Assembly: GCA_964370645.1 (NCBI GenBank)
Contig: CAYJJS010000018.1
Location: forward strand, 1 to 33,439
Length of the DNA stretch: 33,439 nucleotides
Origin: CAMQRS01 sp964370645
GTDB taxonomy: Bacteria > Bacillota_I > Bacilli_A > Erysipelotrichales > Erysipelotrichaceae
Reading direction: 5' to 3'
In this document: positions 16,280 to 24,139 of the stretch, piece after piece
How positions within the stretch are numbered: the first letter of the stretch is position 1
How the letters are laid out: each line of letters begins with the position of its first letter
Notes under the pieces: generated by a model
The model's input: the letters and a program-made list of their open reading frames with translations, nothing else
Told to the model about the DNA's origin: nothing
Databases searched by the model: none
Position numbers and translations under genes: made by a program

Positions 16280-16963
16280 ATGTATTATAATGAAAGCGTA
16301 GAAGTAAACAGCGTTGATGGATTAAGAAAACATTTTGTAAAAACATATGGATGGATGGCAATTGGAGTTCTAATTTCATTTGGAGTAGGGTTTTTCTTGA
16401 CAACAACAGGAATGATTTTCGATGTAATGGAATATGTATTCATCGTGCTTATTGCACAATTGGGTGTTGGGTTTGCGATGATTGCTGGTAGAAGTAAAAT
16501 GGGTGCTAGTGCCTTACTGGCTTGTTTCTTAATTTATGCAGCAATGCTAGGTGTGACAATTTCAACTTTATCATTCGCTTATGATTTAGGTACACTAATT
16601 CAAGCCTTTGTTGCAGCGACAGTATTCTTTGTTTGTTTAGCAGTAATTGGAACAACAACAAAAATGGATTTATCGAAAATTGGTACAATCGCAGTTGCAG
16701 GTTTATTTGCAATGATTATCTTTAGTTTAGTATCTATGTTATTTGGGTTTTCTTTTGATACATTAACATACTCAATTATTGGTTTATTATTGTTTGTAGT
16801 AATTACTGCATGGGATGCACAAAAATGTAAAAAAATTTATTTTGAATGTGAGGGAGATGAACAAATGTTAAAGAAAGCAAGTATTAATTCTGCTTTCATG
16901 TTATATTTAGATTTCATCAACATGTTCATATATTTAGTAAGAATTTTTGGAAATAGAAGATAA
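16280..16963 (+). CDS. Bax inhibitor-1/TMBIM family membrane protein (YetJ/YbhL-like)
   Basis: A 227-residue, very hydrophobic protein with about seven membrane helices and a short charged N terminus (NESVEVNSVDGLRKHFVKTYGWMAIG), as in bacterial TMBIM (UPF0005) proteins. The final helix region TAWDAQKCKKIY ... YLDFINMFIYLVRIFGNRR is typical; the Asp in AWDAQ and the Asp in LDFIN correspond to the pH-sensing Asp pair of Bacillus YetJ, a calcium leak channel. Role in this organism unknown; calcium or membrane-protein quality control is likely. RBS AGGAGG, own promoter, and a hairpin terminator directly after the stop codon. Confidence 0.9.
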   Translation: MYYNESVEVNSVDGLRKHFVKTYGWMAIGVLISFGVGFFLTTTGMIFDVMEYVFIVLIAQLGVGFAMIAGRSKMGASALLACFLIYAAMLGVTISTLSFAYDLGTLIQAFVAATVFFVCLAVIGTTTKMDLSKIGTIAVAGLFAMIIFSLVSMLFGFSFDTLTYSIIGLLLFVVITAWDAQKCKKIYFECEGDEQMLKKASINSAFMLYLDFINMFIYLVRIFGNRR

Positions 16964-16990
16964 AAAAAGGTAGTTCGCTACCTTTTTATT
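16964..16990 (+). terminator. hairpin between the TMBIM and TtcA-family genes
   Basis: AAAAAGGTAG (16964-16973), loop TTCG, CTACCTTTTT (16978-16987), then ATTT. The RBS of the next gene (AGGAG) follows within a few bases and no promoter fits between, so read-through is probably required. Confidence 0.8.
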
Positions 16991-17001
16991 TAGGAGTAAG
17001 T

Positions 17002-17832
17002 ATGGAAAATAAAGAGATTGAACGTAGTATTATTAAAACGTATCGAAAAGAAATATGGTCAAAGTTTATGAAGGCCATTAGTCAATATGAATTGATTGAA
17101 GAAAATGATGTTATCGCAGTTTGTATTAGCGGTGGAAAAGATAGCATGGTATTAGCGAAGTGTTTTCAGATTTTGAATCGTTTCACCAAAGTAGCATTTC
17201 AGGTAAAATATTTGGTAATGGATCCAGGTTATAGTAAAGATAATTTGCAACAGATTAAAGACAATGCGAAACACCTTGAAATTCCTATTCAAATATTTGA
17301 TGCACAAATATTTGATTATGTGAGTACATTAGATAAAAATCCATGTTATTTATGTGCGAGAATGCGTAGAGGTTATTTGTATCGTTTTGCGAAAGAATTA
17401 GGTTGTAATAAGATTGCATTAGGACATCATTTTGATGATGTGATTGAGACGAATTTGATGAATATTTTTTATAGTGGTGAAATTCGTACAATGATGCCAA
17501 AGTTGCATAGCCAAAATTTTGAAGGAATGGAGTTGATTCGTCCTTTATATTTAGTGAAGGAACATGATATTAATCGCTTTAAAATACAAAATGAATTAAC
17601 GTTTCTACAATGTGCATGTCGTTTTACAGAGGCTTGTGAATTGGATTCGTCCTTAGAGGAAAAGGTGAGTAAGCGTGCAGAAATGAAACAACTTGTTGCA
17701 AGTTATCGTAAAATCAATCCAAATGTGGAGAGAAACTTATTCAATTGTATGAATAATGTGAATTTGCAAAAAGTGCTTACCTATTACGATGAAGAGAAGG
17801 AAGTACATTTTTTAGATACGTATAAAAAATAA
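17002..17832 (+). CDS. TtcA-family tRNA thiolation protein
   Basis: A 276-residue PP-loop ATPase. SGGKDS (43-48) is the pyrophosphate-binding loop; Cys115 and Cys118 (CYLC) and a later cysteine group (Cys204, Cys206, Cys212) correspond to the cluster ligands of TtcA; LGHHFDDVIETNLMNIFY is the family's second signature. TtcA inserts sulphur at cytidine 32 of tRNA using an oxygen-sensitive [4Fe-4S] cluster, which suits an anaerobe. Firmicute relatives are less studied and might modify another base, so no symbol is given. It begins 38 bases after the TMBIM stop, behind a hairpin terminator, and has no visible promoter of its own. RBS AGGAG. Confidence 0.87.
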   Translation: MENKEIERSIIKTYRKEIWSKFMKAISQYELIEENDVIAVCISGGKDSMVLAKCFQILNRFTKVAFQVKYLVMDPGYSKDNLQQIKDNAKHLEIPIQIFDAQIFDYVSTLDKNPCYLCARMRRGYLYRFAKELGCNKIALGHHFDDVIETNLMNIFYSGEIRTMMPKLHSQNFEGMELIRPLYLVKEHDINRFKIQNELTFLQCACRFTEACELDSSLEEKVSKRAEMKQLVASYRKINPNVERNLFNCMNNVNLQKVLTYYDEEKEVHFLDTYKK

Positions 17833-17840
17833 AGTGTGTA

Positions 17841-17869
17841 TTGAATTCATTGCTTATATAGAGTATGAT
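17841..17869 (+). promoter_or_regulatory. promoter of nagB
   Basis: TTGAAT (17841-17846), 17-base spacer, TATGAT (17864-17869). The spacing is ideal and the start codon is 32 bases downstream. Confidence 0.7.
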
Positions 17870-17901
17870 GAAATTGTGAGTACTATATGGAGGTAATATA
17901 T

Positions 17902-18618
17902 ATGAAAGTAATAGTATGTGAAAATTATGCTGAATTAAGTGAAAAAGCATATGCAGTGATGAAAGAAGTTGTGACTTCTAAACCAGATGCAGTTTTAGGG
18001 CTGGCTACTGGATCAAGTCCTGAAGGATTGTATGTAGAGATGGTGAATGATTACAAGGAACGTAACACATCGTATGAGAATGTGAAGACATTCAACTTAG
18101 ATGAGTATGTAGGAATTGATCGTGATCATGAACAAAGTTATTTTACTTTTATGAACGAGCATTTGTTTAAGCATATAAATATTAAGAAAGAAAATACACA
18201 TTTACCATTCGGTAATACGCAAGAAGATTGTAATACATATGAACAATTAATGTCAGATTATGAATTAGATATTCAAGTGTTGGGTATTGGGAGTAATGGA
18301 CATATTGGGTTTAATGAACCAGGGACTAGTTTTGATGCATTAACACATATTGTGGATTTGCAAGAAAATACGATTGCAGATAATGCAAGATTCTTTGATG
18401 GAAACATAGATTTAGTGCCTAAAAAGGCGATCTCGATGGGGATTGCTTCAATTATGAAATCGAAAAAAATCTTGTTGTTGGCTTCTGGTGAATCAAAAGC
18501 AGATGCTGTTTATGGTTTAGTAAAAGGAGCAGTTACAACGGATTGTCCTGCATCTGTTTTACAAAATCACCCTGATGTGATTGTTGTAATCGATAAGGCA
18601 GCAGCGAGTAAATTATAA
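17902..18618 (+). CDS. nagB: glucosamine-6-phosphate deaminase
   Basis: A 238-residue cytosolic enzyme that converts glucosamine-6-phosphate to fructose-6-phosphate and ammonia. LATGSSPEGLY (34-44) is the phosphate loop, Asp67 in NLDEY is the catalytic base and GIGSNGHIGFNEPGTS (128-143) carries His134 and Glu139. The length matches the short Gram-positive form that lacks the E. coli allosteric extension. The start at 17902 is set by GGAGG (17889-17893); a start at 17887 would precede the RBS. It has its own promoter and terminator. With glmS 3.6 kb away it forms the opposite arm of amino-sugar metabolism. Confidence 0.95.
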   Translation: MKVIVCENYAELSEKAYAVMKEVVTSKPDAVLGLATGSSPEGLYVEMVNDYKERNTSYENVKTFNLDEYVGIDRDHEQSYFTFMNEHLFKHINIKKENTHLPFGNTQEDCNTYEQLMSDYELDIQVLGIGSNGHIGFNEPGTSFDALTHIVDLQENTIADNARFFDGNIDLVPKKAISMGIASIMKSKKILLLASGESKADAVYGLVKGAVTTDCPASVLQNHPDVIVVIDKAAASKL

Positions 18619-18622
18619 AAGG

Positions 18623-18650
18623 AAAGTAGTGTGTAAGCGCTACTTTTTAA
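18623..18650 (+). terminator. terminator of nagB
   Basis: AAAGTAGTG (18623-18631), loop TGTAAG, CGCTACTTT (18638-18646, one G-U pair), then Ts and T-rich sequence. Confidence 0.8.
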
Positions 18651-18680
18651 TTTGGACTGTATCTTTTGTGAAGAACAGTA

Positions 18681-18686
18681 TATAAT
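18681..18686 (+). promoter_or_regulatory. -10 box of the HAD-trxA operon
   Basis: TATAAT, 23 bases before the start codon. No convincing -35 lies at 16-18 bases; TTGGAC (18652-18657) is 23 bases away. Confidence 0.45.
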
Positions 18687-18709
18687 AGTTAAAGAATTAG
18701 GAGAAATAT

Positions 18710-19522
18710 ATGATTAAATTGATTGTAATGGACATGGATGGAACTTTATTGACAAGTGATAAAAAGGTATCTATGCTAACAAAACAAAAACTTATGGAAG
18801 CGCAAAATAAAGGTGTACGCTTAGCTTTGGCTAGTGGGCGTTCGATGAATCGTTTGATGGATCATGCGCAAGAGTTAAAGCTGGATGAGCATAATGGATA
18901 TTTGATTGAAGGAAATGGTGTTGGATATTATGAATTTGAACACGCCCAACATACATTACTTAAACGTTGTAGTAGAGAAGATATACAAGAAATGATTGAT
19001 TTTTTAAAGCCGTTGCAAGTAGAAATCTTAGTGATGGGTGAACGTGATGCATACATCATGTTACCAGAAGGTAGAAAAACATCTTATTGGCTAGAAAAAG
19101 TACATGTTGAAAATGTAAACAATAGAGATATCAATTATATACAATCTTTAGACGAAGTGGATCAGGCTTTAAATAAGGTATGTGTATGTGAATCACCAGA
19201 AACTGTAGATCGTGTGAGTAAGGCTTTGGTTGATATCAATCCACGTTTCTGGCATGGAAGAATTATGCCACATTGGATTGAAATTACGTTGAAAGAAATT
19301 CATAAAGGAAATGCATTATCGAAGATTATGGAAAAACATAATCTAAAAAAAGAAGAAGTATTGGTGTTTGGTGATGGAGAAAATGACATTTCTATGCTAG
19401 AGGTTGGGACTGGAATCGCTATGGGCAATGCACTGGATAGTGTAAAACATGTATGCTATGATGTATGTGCTAGCAATAATGAAGACGGAATTGGAAAACA
19501 ATTAATAAAAATGAAAGTTTGA
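18710..19522 (+). CDS. Cof-type HAD phosphatase (HAD-IIB)
   Basis: A 270-residue HAD hydrolase of the Cof/YidA group. Motif I is MDMDGT (Asp8, Asp10), motif II is in LALASGRS, motif III is Lys in EIHKGNAL, motif IV is GDGENDISML; the C2B cap lies between about residues 85 and 195. Relatives remove phosphate from sugar phosphates, pyridoxal phosphate or flavin nucleotides. RBS AGGAG. Thioredoxin begins 13 bases after its stop, so the two are cotranscribed. Substrate unknown. Confidence 0.9.
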   Translation: MIKLIVMDMDGTLLTSDKKVSMLTKQKLMEAQNKGVRLALASGRSMNRLMDHAQELKLDEHNGYLIEGNGVGYYEFEHAQHTLLKRCSREDIQEMIDFLKPLQVEILVMGERDAYIMLPEGRKTSYWLEKVHVENVNNRDINYIQSLDEVDQALNKVCVCESPETVDRVSKALVDINPRFWHGRIMPHWIEITLKEIHKGNALSKIMEKHNLKKEEVLVFGDGENDISMLEVGTGIAMGNALDSVKHVCYDVCASNNEDGIGKQLIKMKV

Positions 19523-19535
19523 TTAGGAGGAACAT

Positions 19536-19841
19536 ATGGAAAAATTAACAAATACAAATTTTAATGAAGTTATTGGAGAAGGAATTACTTTAGTAGATTT
19601 CTATGCGGATTGGTGTGGACCATGTAAAATGATGGCTCCTGTATTGGAGGAGTTAGCGCAAGAAATACCAAATGTGAAGTTTAGAAAAGTAAATGTAGAT
19701 GAACAACAAGCGTTAGCTGGACAATTTTCAGTTATGTCGATTCCTACTTTAGTATTATTTAAAGATGGACAAGTTGTTACACAAGCAGTTGGATTTAATC
19801 CAAAGCCAATGATTGAAAAATTAGTACAAAAAGCTTTATAA
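19536..19841 (+). CDS. trxA: thioredoxin
   Basis: A 101-residue thioredoxin. The redox motif WCGPC (Cys27, Cys30) follows DFYADW, and Pro70 in SIPTLV is the conserved cis-proline. It reduces disulfides in cytosolic proteins with electrons from thioredoxin reductase, which is not in this window. It has no signal peptide and is of usual length. RBS AGGAGG; second gene of an operon with the Cof-type HAD; a strong bidirectional terminator follows. Confidence 0.96.
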   Translation: MEKLTNTNFNEVIGEGITLVDFYADWCGPCKMMAPVLEELAQEIPNVKFRKVNVDEQQALAGQFSVMSIPTLVLFKDGQVVTQAVGFNPKPMIEKLVQKAL

Positions 19842-19880
19842 GAAAAAGGGTTATGACATAAGTCATAGCCCTTTATTTAC
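19842..19880. terminator. bidirectional terminator between trxA and proA
   Basis: AAAGGGTTATGAC (19845-19857), loop ATAA, GTCATAGCCCTTT (19862-19874, one G-U pair). A-run on the left and T-rich tail on the right serve the two converging operons. Confidence 0.88.
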
Positions 19881-21114
19881 GTATTGCACCTTGCGATGTA
19901 ATGATGTATTTATATGAAACGAGTGCGAACAGCCCCATAGGACCTCTAACATGTATTTTTTGTGTGGAAATACCAATCTCTGCTTCAAAGCCAAACTCTT
20001 CTCCATCACTAAATCGGGTAGAGGTATTGATGTACACGCATGCACTATCTATTTCGTTTGCAAAAGTCTCACAAGCTTGTTTGTTTTCACTGACTATAGC
20101 ATCACTGTGTGCACTATTGTATGTGTTGATATGTTGAATTGCTGACTGTAAAGAAGCGACACTTTTTATAGAGACTTCCAGACTCAAATATTCACAGGCA
20201 TAATCGCTTTCCTTAGCAAGTAGTAATTTGTTTTCTATATCGACACATTGTTGACAAGCGTGGATTACAACGTTGTGATCTTGTAATGCACGCACAAGTA
20301 ATGGTAAAAAATCTTGTAATATATCTTGGTGTATTAATATGCTTTCACATGCATTACAAACACTCACACGCTGTGTTTTTGCGTTGATAATAATAGCGAT
20401 GGCTTTTTTGAAGTCTGCATCTTTGTCAACATAAACATGGCAATTCCCACTACCTGTTTCAATGATAGGAACGCTGGCATGTTGGATGCAGTGTGCAATC
20501 AAGGAAGCACTACCTCTAGGGATTAGTAAATCTATATATGCGTTCATTTGCATTAATTCTATGGCTTTTTCACGAGCACAATCTTCTAATAATTGTATTG
20601 TGTTCAAATTGAGGCCACAAGCGATTAACGCGGTTTTCATACATGCTACAAGTACTTTGTTTGTTTCAATCGTATCGCTACTACCTCTTAAAAAACAAGC
20701 GTTTCCACTCTTTAAACAAAGGCATGCAGCATCAATGGTAACATTCGGTCTTGCTTCGTATATGATGGCGATGACACCAATTGGTACACTTTTTTTCTCA
20801 AACTGCAATTCTCCTCTTTGCCAAGTGTGCAAAACTTGATGTAAGGGATCTGCCAGTGTAGTTAGTTTTATCACAGCTTCAATAATGTGTGAAATGCGTT
20901 CCATATTTAGTGTTAAACGATCAATGAAAGCATCGCTCTTATTGTTGTTTTTCGCATTACAAATATCTATTTGATTTGCTTCTAAAATATCTTTTTTGTG
21001 TATTTCAAGTTGATTCGCAATTTCTGATAAGGCAATATTGCGTTGTTCATTACTTGTTAAGGCCAATTGTTTTGAGGCCTCTTTAGCTTGCTTTGCTAAT
21101 GTAATTAACTCCAT
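19873..21114 (-). CDS. proA: gamma-glutamyl phosphate reductase
   Basis: A 413-residue aldehyde-dehydrogenase-fold enzyme, the second step of proline synthesis: NADPH reduction of gamma-glutamyl phosphate to glutamate semialdehyde. Signatures are IGVIAIIYEARPNVTID (111-128), SGNACFLRGSSD (136-147) and the catalytic Cys253 in RVSVCNACES. Length is normal. Its RBS, GGAGG, lies inside the last codons of proB and its ATG is two bases after the proB stop, so the two are tightly coupled. It follows that proline is made from glutamate here; proC is not in the window. Confidence 0.96.
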   Translation of the reverse strand: MELITLAKQAKEASKQLALTSNEQRNIALSEIANQLEIHKKDILEANQIDICNAKNNNKSDAFIDRLTLNMERISHIIEAVIKLTTLADPLHQVLHTWQRGELQFEKKSVPIGVIAIIYEARPNVTIDAACLCLKSGNACFLRGSSDTIETNKVLVACMKTALIACGLNLNTIQLLEDCAREKAIELMQMNAYIDLLIPRGSASLIAHCIQHASVPIIETGSGNCHVYVDKDADFKKAIAIIINAKTQRVSVCNACESILIHQDILQDFLPLLVRALQDHNVVIHACQQCVDIENKLLLAKESDYACEYLSLEVSIKSVASLQSAIQHINTYNSAHSDAIVSENKQACETFANEIDSACVYINTSTRFSDGEEFGFEAEIGISTQKIHVRGPMGLFALVSYKYIITSQGAIRK

Positions 21115-21116
21115 CT

Positions 21117-21884
21117 TTAGTTTCCTCCTTTAAAACGTGTTCCTATACGTTTTCCATCTACAATGTCATATAATATAGTAAAATCAGCACCATTTGCGAT
21201 AATCATATCACAACCAGCCTCGGTTGCTATTTTAGCTGCTTGAATTTTCGTTGTCATTCCACCAGTTCCTACATCAGAAACACTTCCGCTTGCCATTGCT
21301 TCAATGCTTGCATCGATACAATCCACTTCTTGAATGAATTTAGCATCCTCATGAATGACAGGGTTCTTATCGTATAAACCATCTACATCAGATAGTAAAA
21401 TAAGTAGATCGGCTTTGATTAATGCAGCACTCATTGCGCTTAATGTATCATTATCTCCATATACAATTTCATCAGTAGCAACACTATCGTTTTCATTGAT
21501 AATTGGAATGACGTTATAGGCGAGTAATTTATGTAGTGTGTTATATGCATTTTCACGTAACGTTGCATCACTAATCACTCTTTTTGTTAATAACATCTGC
21601 GCAACAACCTTGGAGAATTGAGAGAAAAAACAATCGTAAATATGCATAAGTTCACATTGTCCTATAGAAGCCATAGCTTGTTTATCAATGACACTTGCTG
21701 CACGTTCTTTAATGTTCATTTTTCCTTTTCCAGCAGCAATAGCACCACTACTTACAAGTACAACACTGTGACCAGCGTTGTTTAAATCACTCAACACACT
21801 AGCCAGTCGTTCAATTTTTCTAAGATTTAATAAACCTGTTTCATGTGTAATGCTAGAACTACCTATTTTTACAATAATTTTCAT
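21117..21884 (-). CDS. proB: glutamate 5-kinase, short form without PUA domain
   Basis: A 255-residue amino-acid kinase that phosphorylates glutamate as the first step of proline synthesis. VKIGSSSIT (5-13) is the phosphate-binding start, VLVSSGAIAAG (about 42-52) and NENDSVATDEI (about 144-154) are substrate and ATP segments, and VGTGGMTTKIQAA is the family signature. It ends right after the kinase domain; the C-terminal PUA domain of the 367-residue E. coli enzyme is absent, as in a number of other bacteria. RBS AAGGTG. Proline feedback by the kinase domain alone is still possible. Confidence 0.95.
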   Translation of the reverse strand: MKIIVKIGSSSITHETGLLNLRKIERLASVLSDLNNAGHSVVLVSSGAIAAGKGKMNIKERAASVIDKQAMASIGQCELMHIYDCFFSQFSKVVAQMLLTKRVISDATLRENAYNTLHKLLAYNVIPIINENDSVATDEIVYGDNDTLSAMSAALIKADLLILLSDVDGLYDKNPVIHEDAKFIQEVDCIDASIEAMASGSVSDVGTGGMTTKIQAAKIATEAGCDMIIANGADFTILYDIVDGKRIGTRFKGGN

Positions 21885-21906
21885 AAATTTTCACCTTCTT
21901 ACATTC

Positions 21907-21935
21907 ATTATAATACACTTATACGAACTTCTCAA
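21907..21935 (-). promoter_or_regulatory. promoter of proBA
   Basis: On the minus strand TTGAGA (21935-21930), 17-base spacer, TATAAT (21912-21907). It is back-to-back with the glmS promoter, 34 bases apart. Confidence 0.8.
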
Positions 21936-21969
21936 CCTATTATCGATTCAGGGCATTCTTAAAAAAAGA

Positions 21970-21998
21970 TGGACATTTATAGTAATTGTGCATATAAT
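21970..21998 (+). promoter_or_regulatory. promoter of glmS
   Basis: TGGACA (21970-21975), 17-base spacer, TATAAT (21993-21998). Transcription would begin near 22005, just ahead of the ribozyme. Confidence 0.8.
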
Positions 21999-22024
21999 AG
22001 CAATAGTCATTCTTTTTTTGAATG

Positions 22025-22163
22025 ATGAGCGCCTGAACACATTTTGTGTTGACGAGGAAAGTAGTGATCGAAAATTCGGCGGATGCTACTTCGGTTTTAG
22101 TGGATCGTAAGAAATGATACAAAAGTCCCATAATTTGACTAAAAATCATTTTTACACTAATCG
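22025..22163 (+). ncRNA. glmS ribozyme/riboswitch (GlcN6P-activated)
   Basis: The leader of glmS holds the conserved core of the self-cleaving glmS ribozyme: AGCGCC (22028-22033, with cleavage expected between A22028 and G22029), hairpin P2 from AACACA (22036-22041) and TGTGTT (22045-22050), then GACGAGGA, AAGTAG (22059-22064) pairing with CTACTT (22086-22091) around ATCGAAAATTCGGCGGATG. TTAGTG (22097-22102) can pair with CACTAA (22155-22160) to close the 3' domain, with AGTC/GACT and AAAAA/TTTTT helices inside. Glucosamine-6-phosphate is the cofactor; cleavage exposes the mRNA to RNase J. It fills the 308-base gap between proB and glmS. A 6-bp hairpin with a T7 loop (22007-22025) lies just before it. 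Confidence 0.93.
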
Positions 22164-22192
22164 TTTTTTTATAATGCGAGGAGGACAATTGA

Positions 22193-24010
22193 ATGTGTGG
22201 AATTGTTGGCTATATTGGACGCACAGCGCGATCAAATAGTGTTTTAATCGACGGCTTAAAGAATTTAGAATATAGAGGATATGACTCTGCTGGAGTTGCA
22301 CTTCTACAAAATGAGCATATTGAAGTAGTGAAAACGAAAGGTAAAGTAAAGCGTTTATCACAAAAAATGGAGATGAATAAAGTAGCGCAATCGACATTAG
22401 GTATTGCACATACTCGATGGGCTACGCATGGAATACCCAATGAGAATAATTCACATCCACATCAACAAGGAGTTGTGACATTGGTGCACAATGGAATCGT
22501 GGAAAATTATCATGAGTTAAAGCAGGGGTTAGAAAAGCAAGGGTATATATTTAAATCGGATACAGACAGTGAAGTGGCTTGTGCATATATTGATTCTATG
22601 TACACTCTTCACAAGTGTAAAGCAAAGGCTTTACAAGAGGCAAATAAAGTGTTTAGAGGAAGTTTTGCTTTTGCAATTTTATTTGCTGATGATGTTAATA
22701 CTTTATATGCAATGAGACGTAATTCTCCTTTAATCATAGGGGTAGGAGAAGAAGAGAATTATGTAGCAAGTGATGTACCAGCAATATTGAAGTACTCACG
22801 TAAGTACATTTTGTTAGAGCAAGATGAATATGCAATAGTGAAGGCAGATACCATTGAGATTTATACGATTGCAGGTATATTACGTGAATATGAGGCGTTA
22901 GAAGCACAAATGGAATTGGTAGATATTCAAAAAGATGGGTTTGAACATTTTATGTTGAAAGAAATTCATGAAGAACCAAAAGTGGTTATGAATACCATTC
23001 GTAAATATTTACAAGATGATGTACAGGATGTTATGCATACATTACCAGACTTAAAGAAATATACAGAAATCCACATTGTTGCATGTGGGAGTGCTTTATA
23101 TGCTGGGATGATTGCAAAGCATTTAATAGAATCCAAAGCACGTATACGAGTGCGTGTAGAGGTTGCGAGTGAATATCGTTACAACAATCCAATCATGGAT
23201 GAAAAGACACTTGTATTGGTTGTTTCGCAAAGTGGTGAAACGGCGGATACACTTGCATGTCTTCTATTGGCAAAACAACATAATGTAGATACCATGGCAA
23301 TTGTGAATGTGGTTGGAAGTAGTATTGCCAGAGAGGCCAAGCATGTTGTATATACACTAGCGGGGCCAGAAATTGCAGTTGCAACTACGAAAGCATATTG
23401 TACGCAAGTTGCAGTGTTATCTTTAGTTGCTTTAAAGTTATGTTTGCAACATAAAACAATGAAACAAGATGAATGTGATGAAATTATGAAGCAATTACCT
23501 ATGCTAGAAGGCATACTACAAGCACTTGTAGAGGATACACAATATGAAGTTGCAGCAAAAATCATTTCGCGTTTCTCGAATGTGTTTTTTATTGGTAGAG
23601 GGATTGATTATGCATTATGTATGGAAGCTTCACTTAAGTTGAAAGAAATTTCGTATATTCATTCGGAAGCGTATGCTGCAGGAGAATTGAAACATGGTAC
23701 AATCTCGCTAATTGAAAATAATACACCAGTGATTGCTATTATTACAGATGAAACCATGGTAGAGAAAACCATTAGTAATATAAAAGAAGTAAAAGCAAGA
23801 GGAGCAAACATTATTTTGTTCTGTAGAGAAGATATTAAAATTGATAATGATTTCTTTGATTATCGTATTTCCATTGCAAATTTGAATGTATTCTTACAAG
23901 TAATTGTGAGCATTATTCCTTTGCAATTGTTGTCGTATCAAGTTGCGAGTTTGCGAGGTTGTGAAATTGACCAACCAAGAAATTTAGCAAAATCGGTTAC
24001 GGTTGAATAG
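22193..24010 (+). CDS. glmS: glutamine:fructose-6-phosphate aminotransferase (isomerizing)
   Basis: A 605-residue enzyme that makes glucosamine-6-phosphate from fructose-6-phosphate and glutamine, the entry to cell-wall precursors. The N-terminal amidotransferase begins MCGIVGYIG, Cys2 becoming the nucleophile after Met removal, with HTRWATHG and VHNGIVENY as further class II signatures. Two SIS sugar-isomerase domains follow (about 285-420 and 455-595), with VSQSGETADT and a C terminus DQPRNLAKSVTVE typical of GlmS. RBS AGGAGG. Its expression is governed by the ribozyme in its leader. Confidence 0.97.
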   Translation: MCGIVGYIGRTARSNSVLIDGLKNLEYRGYDSAGVALLQNEHIEVVKTKGKVKRLSQKMEMNKVAQSTLGIAHTRWATHGIPNENNSHPHQQGVVTLVHNGIVENYHELKQGLEKQGYIFKSDTDSEVACAYIDSMYTLHKCKAKALQEANKVFRGSFAFAILFADDVNTLYAMRRNSPLIIGVGEEENYVASDVPAILKYSRKYILLEQDEYAIVKADTIEIYTIAGILREYEALEAQMELVDIQKDGFEHFMLKEIHEEPKVVMNTIRKYLQDDVQDVMHTLPDLKKYTEIHIVACGSALYAGMIAKHLIESKARIRVRVEVASEYRYNNPIMDEKTLVLVVSQSGETADTLACLLLAKQHNVDTMAIVNVVGSSIAREAKHVVYTLAGPEIAVATTKAYCTQVAVLSLVALKLCLQHKTMKQDECDEIMKQLPMLEGILQALVEDTQYEVAAKIISRFSNVFFIGRGIDYALCMEASLKLKEISYIHSEAYAAGELKHGTISLIENNTPVIAIITDETMVEKTISNIKEVKARGANIILFCREDIKIDNDFFDYRISIANLNVFLQVIVSIIPLQLLSYQVASLRGCEIDQPRNLAKSVTVE

Positions 24011-24066
24011 TTTGGTGTTACCCATCTCATTATAGTACTCACAATGCATAGTAGATGGTTAATATA

Positions 24067-24092
24067 TAAAAGGGAGCAGGGCTCCTTTTTTC
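24067..24092 (+). terminator. terminator of glmS
   Basis: AAAAGGGAGC (24068-24077), loop AGG, GCTCCTTTTT (24081-24090, one G-U pair), then more Ts. Confidence 0.85.
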
Positions 24093-24120
24093 TTGCAACT
24101 TGTTTGAAAAAAGATAAAAT
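24093..24120 (+). promoter_or_regulatory. promoter of the DUF1461 gene
   Basis: TTGCAA (24093-24098), 16-base spacer, TAAAAT (24115-24120), 19 bases before the start codon. Confidence 0.6.
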
Positions 24121-24139
24121 AGAGGTAGTGAGGTGAATT

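Noticed and set aside
18632..18645. cre-like sequence TGTAAGCGCTACTT after nagB
   Set aside because: Its right half deviates from the consensus at the last three positions, and it is fully accounted for as the loop and right arm of the nagB terminator.
21778..22188. Open frames on both strands across the proB-glmS gap
   Set aside because: They overlap the two promoters and the glmS ribozyme core, which explain the region better.
24019..24060. Possible hairpin CCATCT/AGATGG after glmS
   Set aside because: Only six pairs with a loop of about 25 bases; the strong terminator just downstream explains the transcript end.
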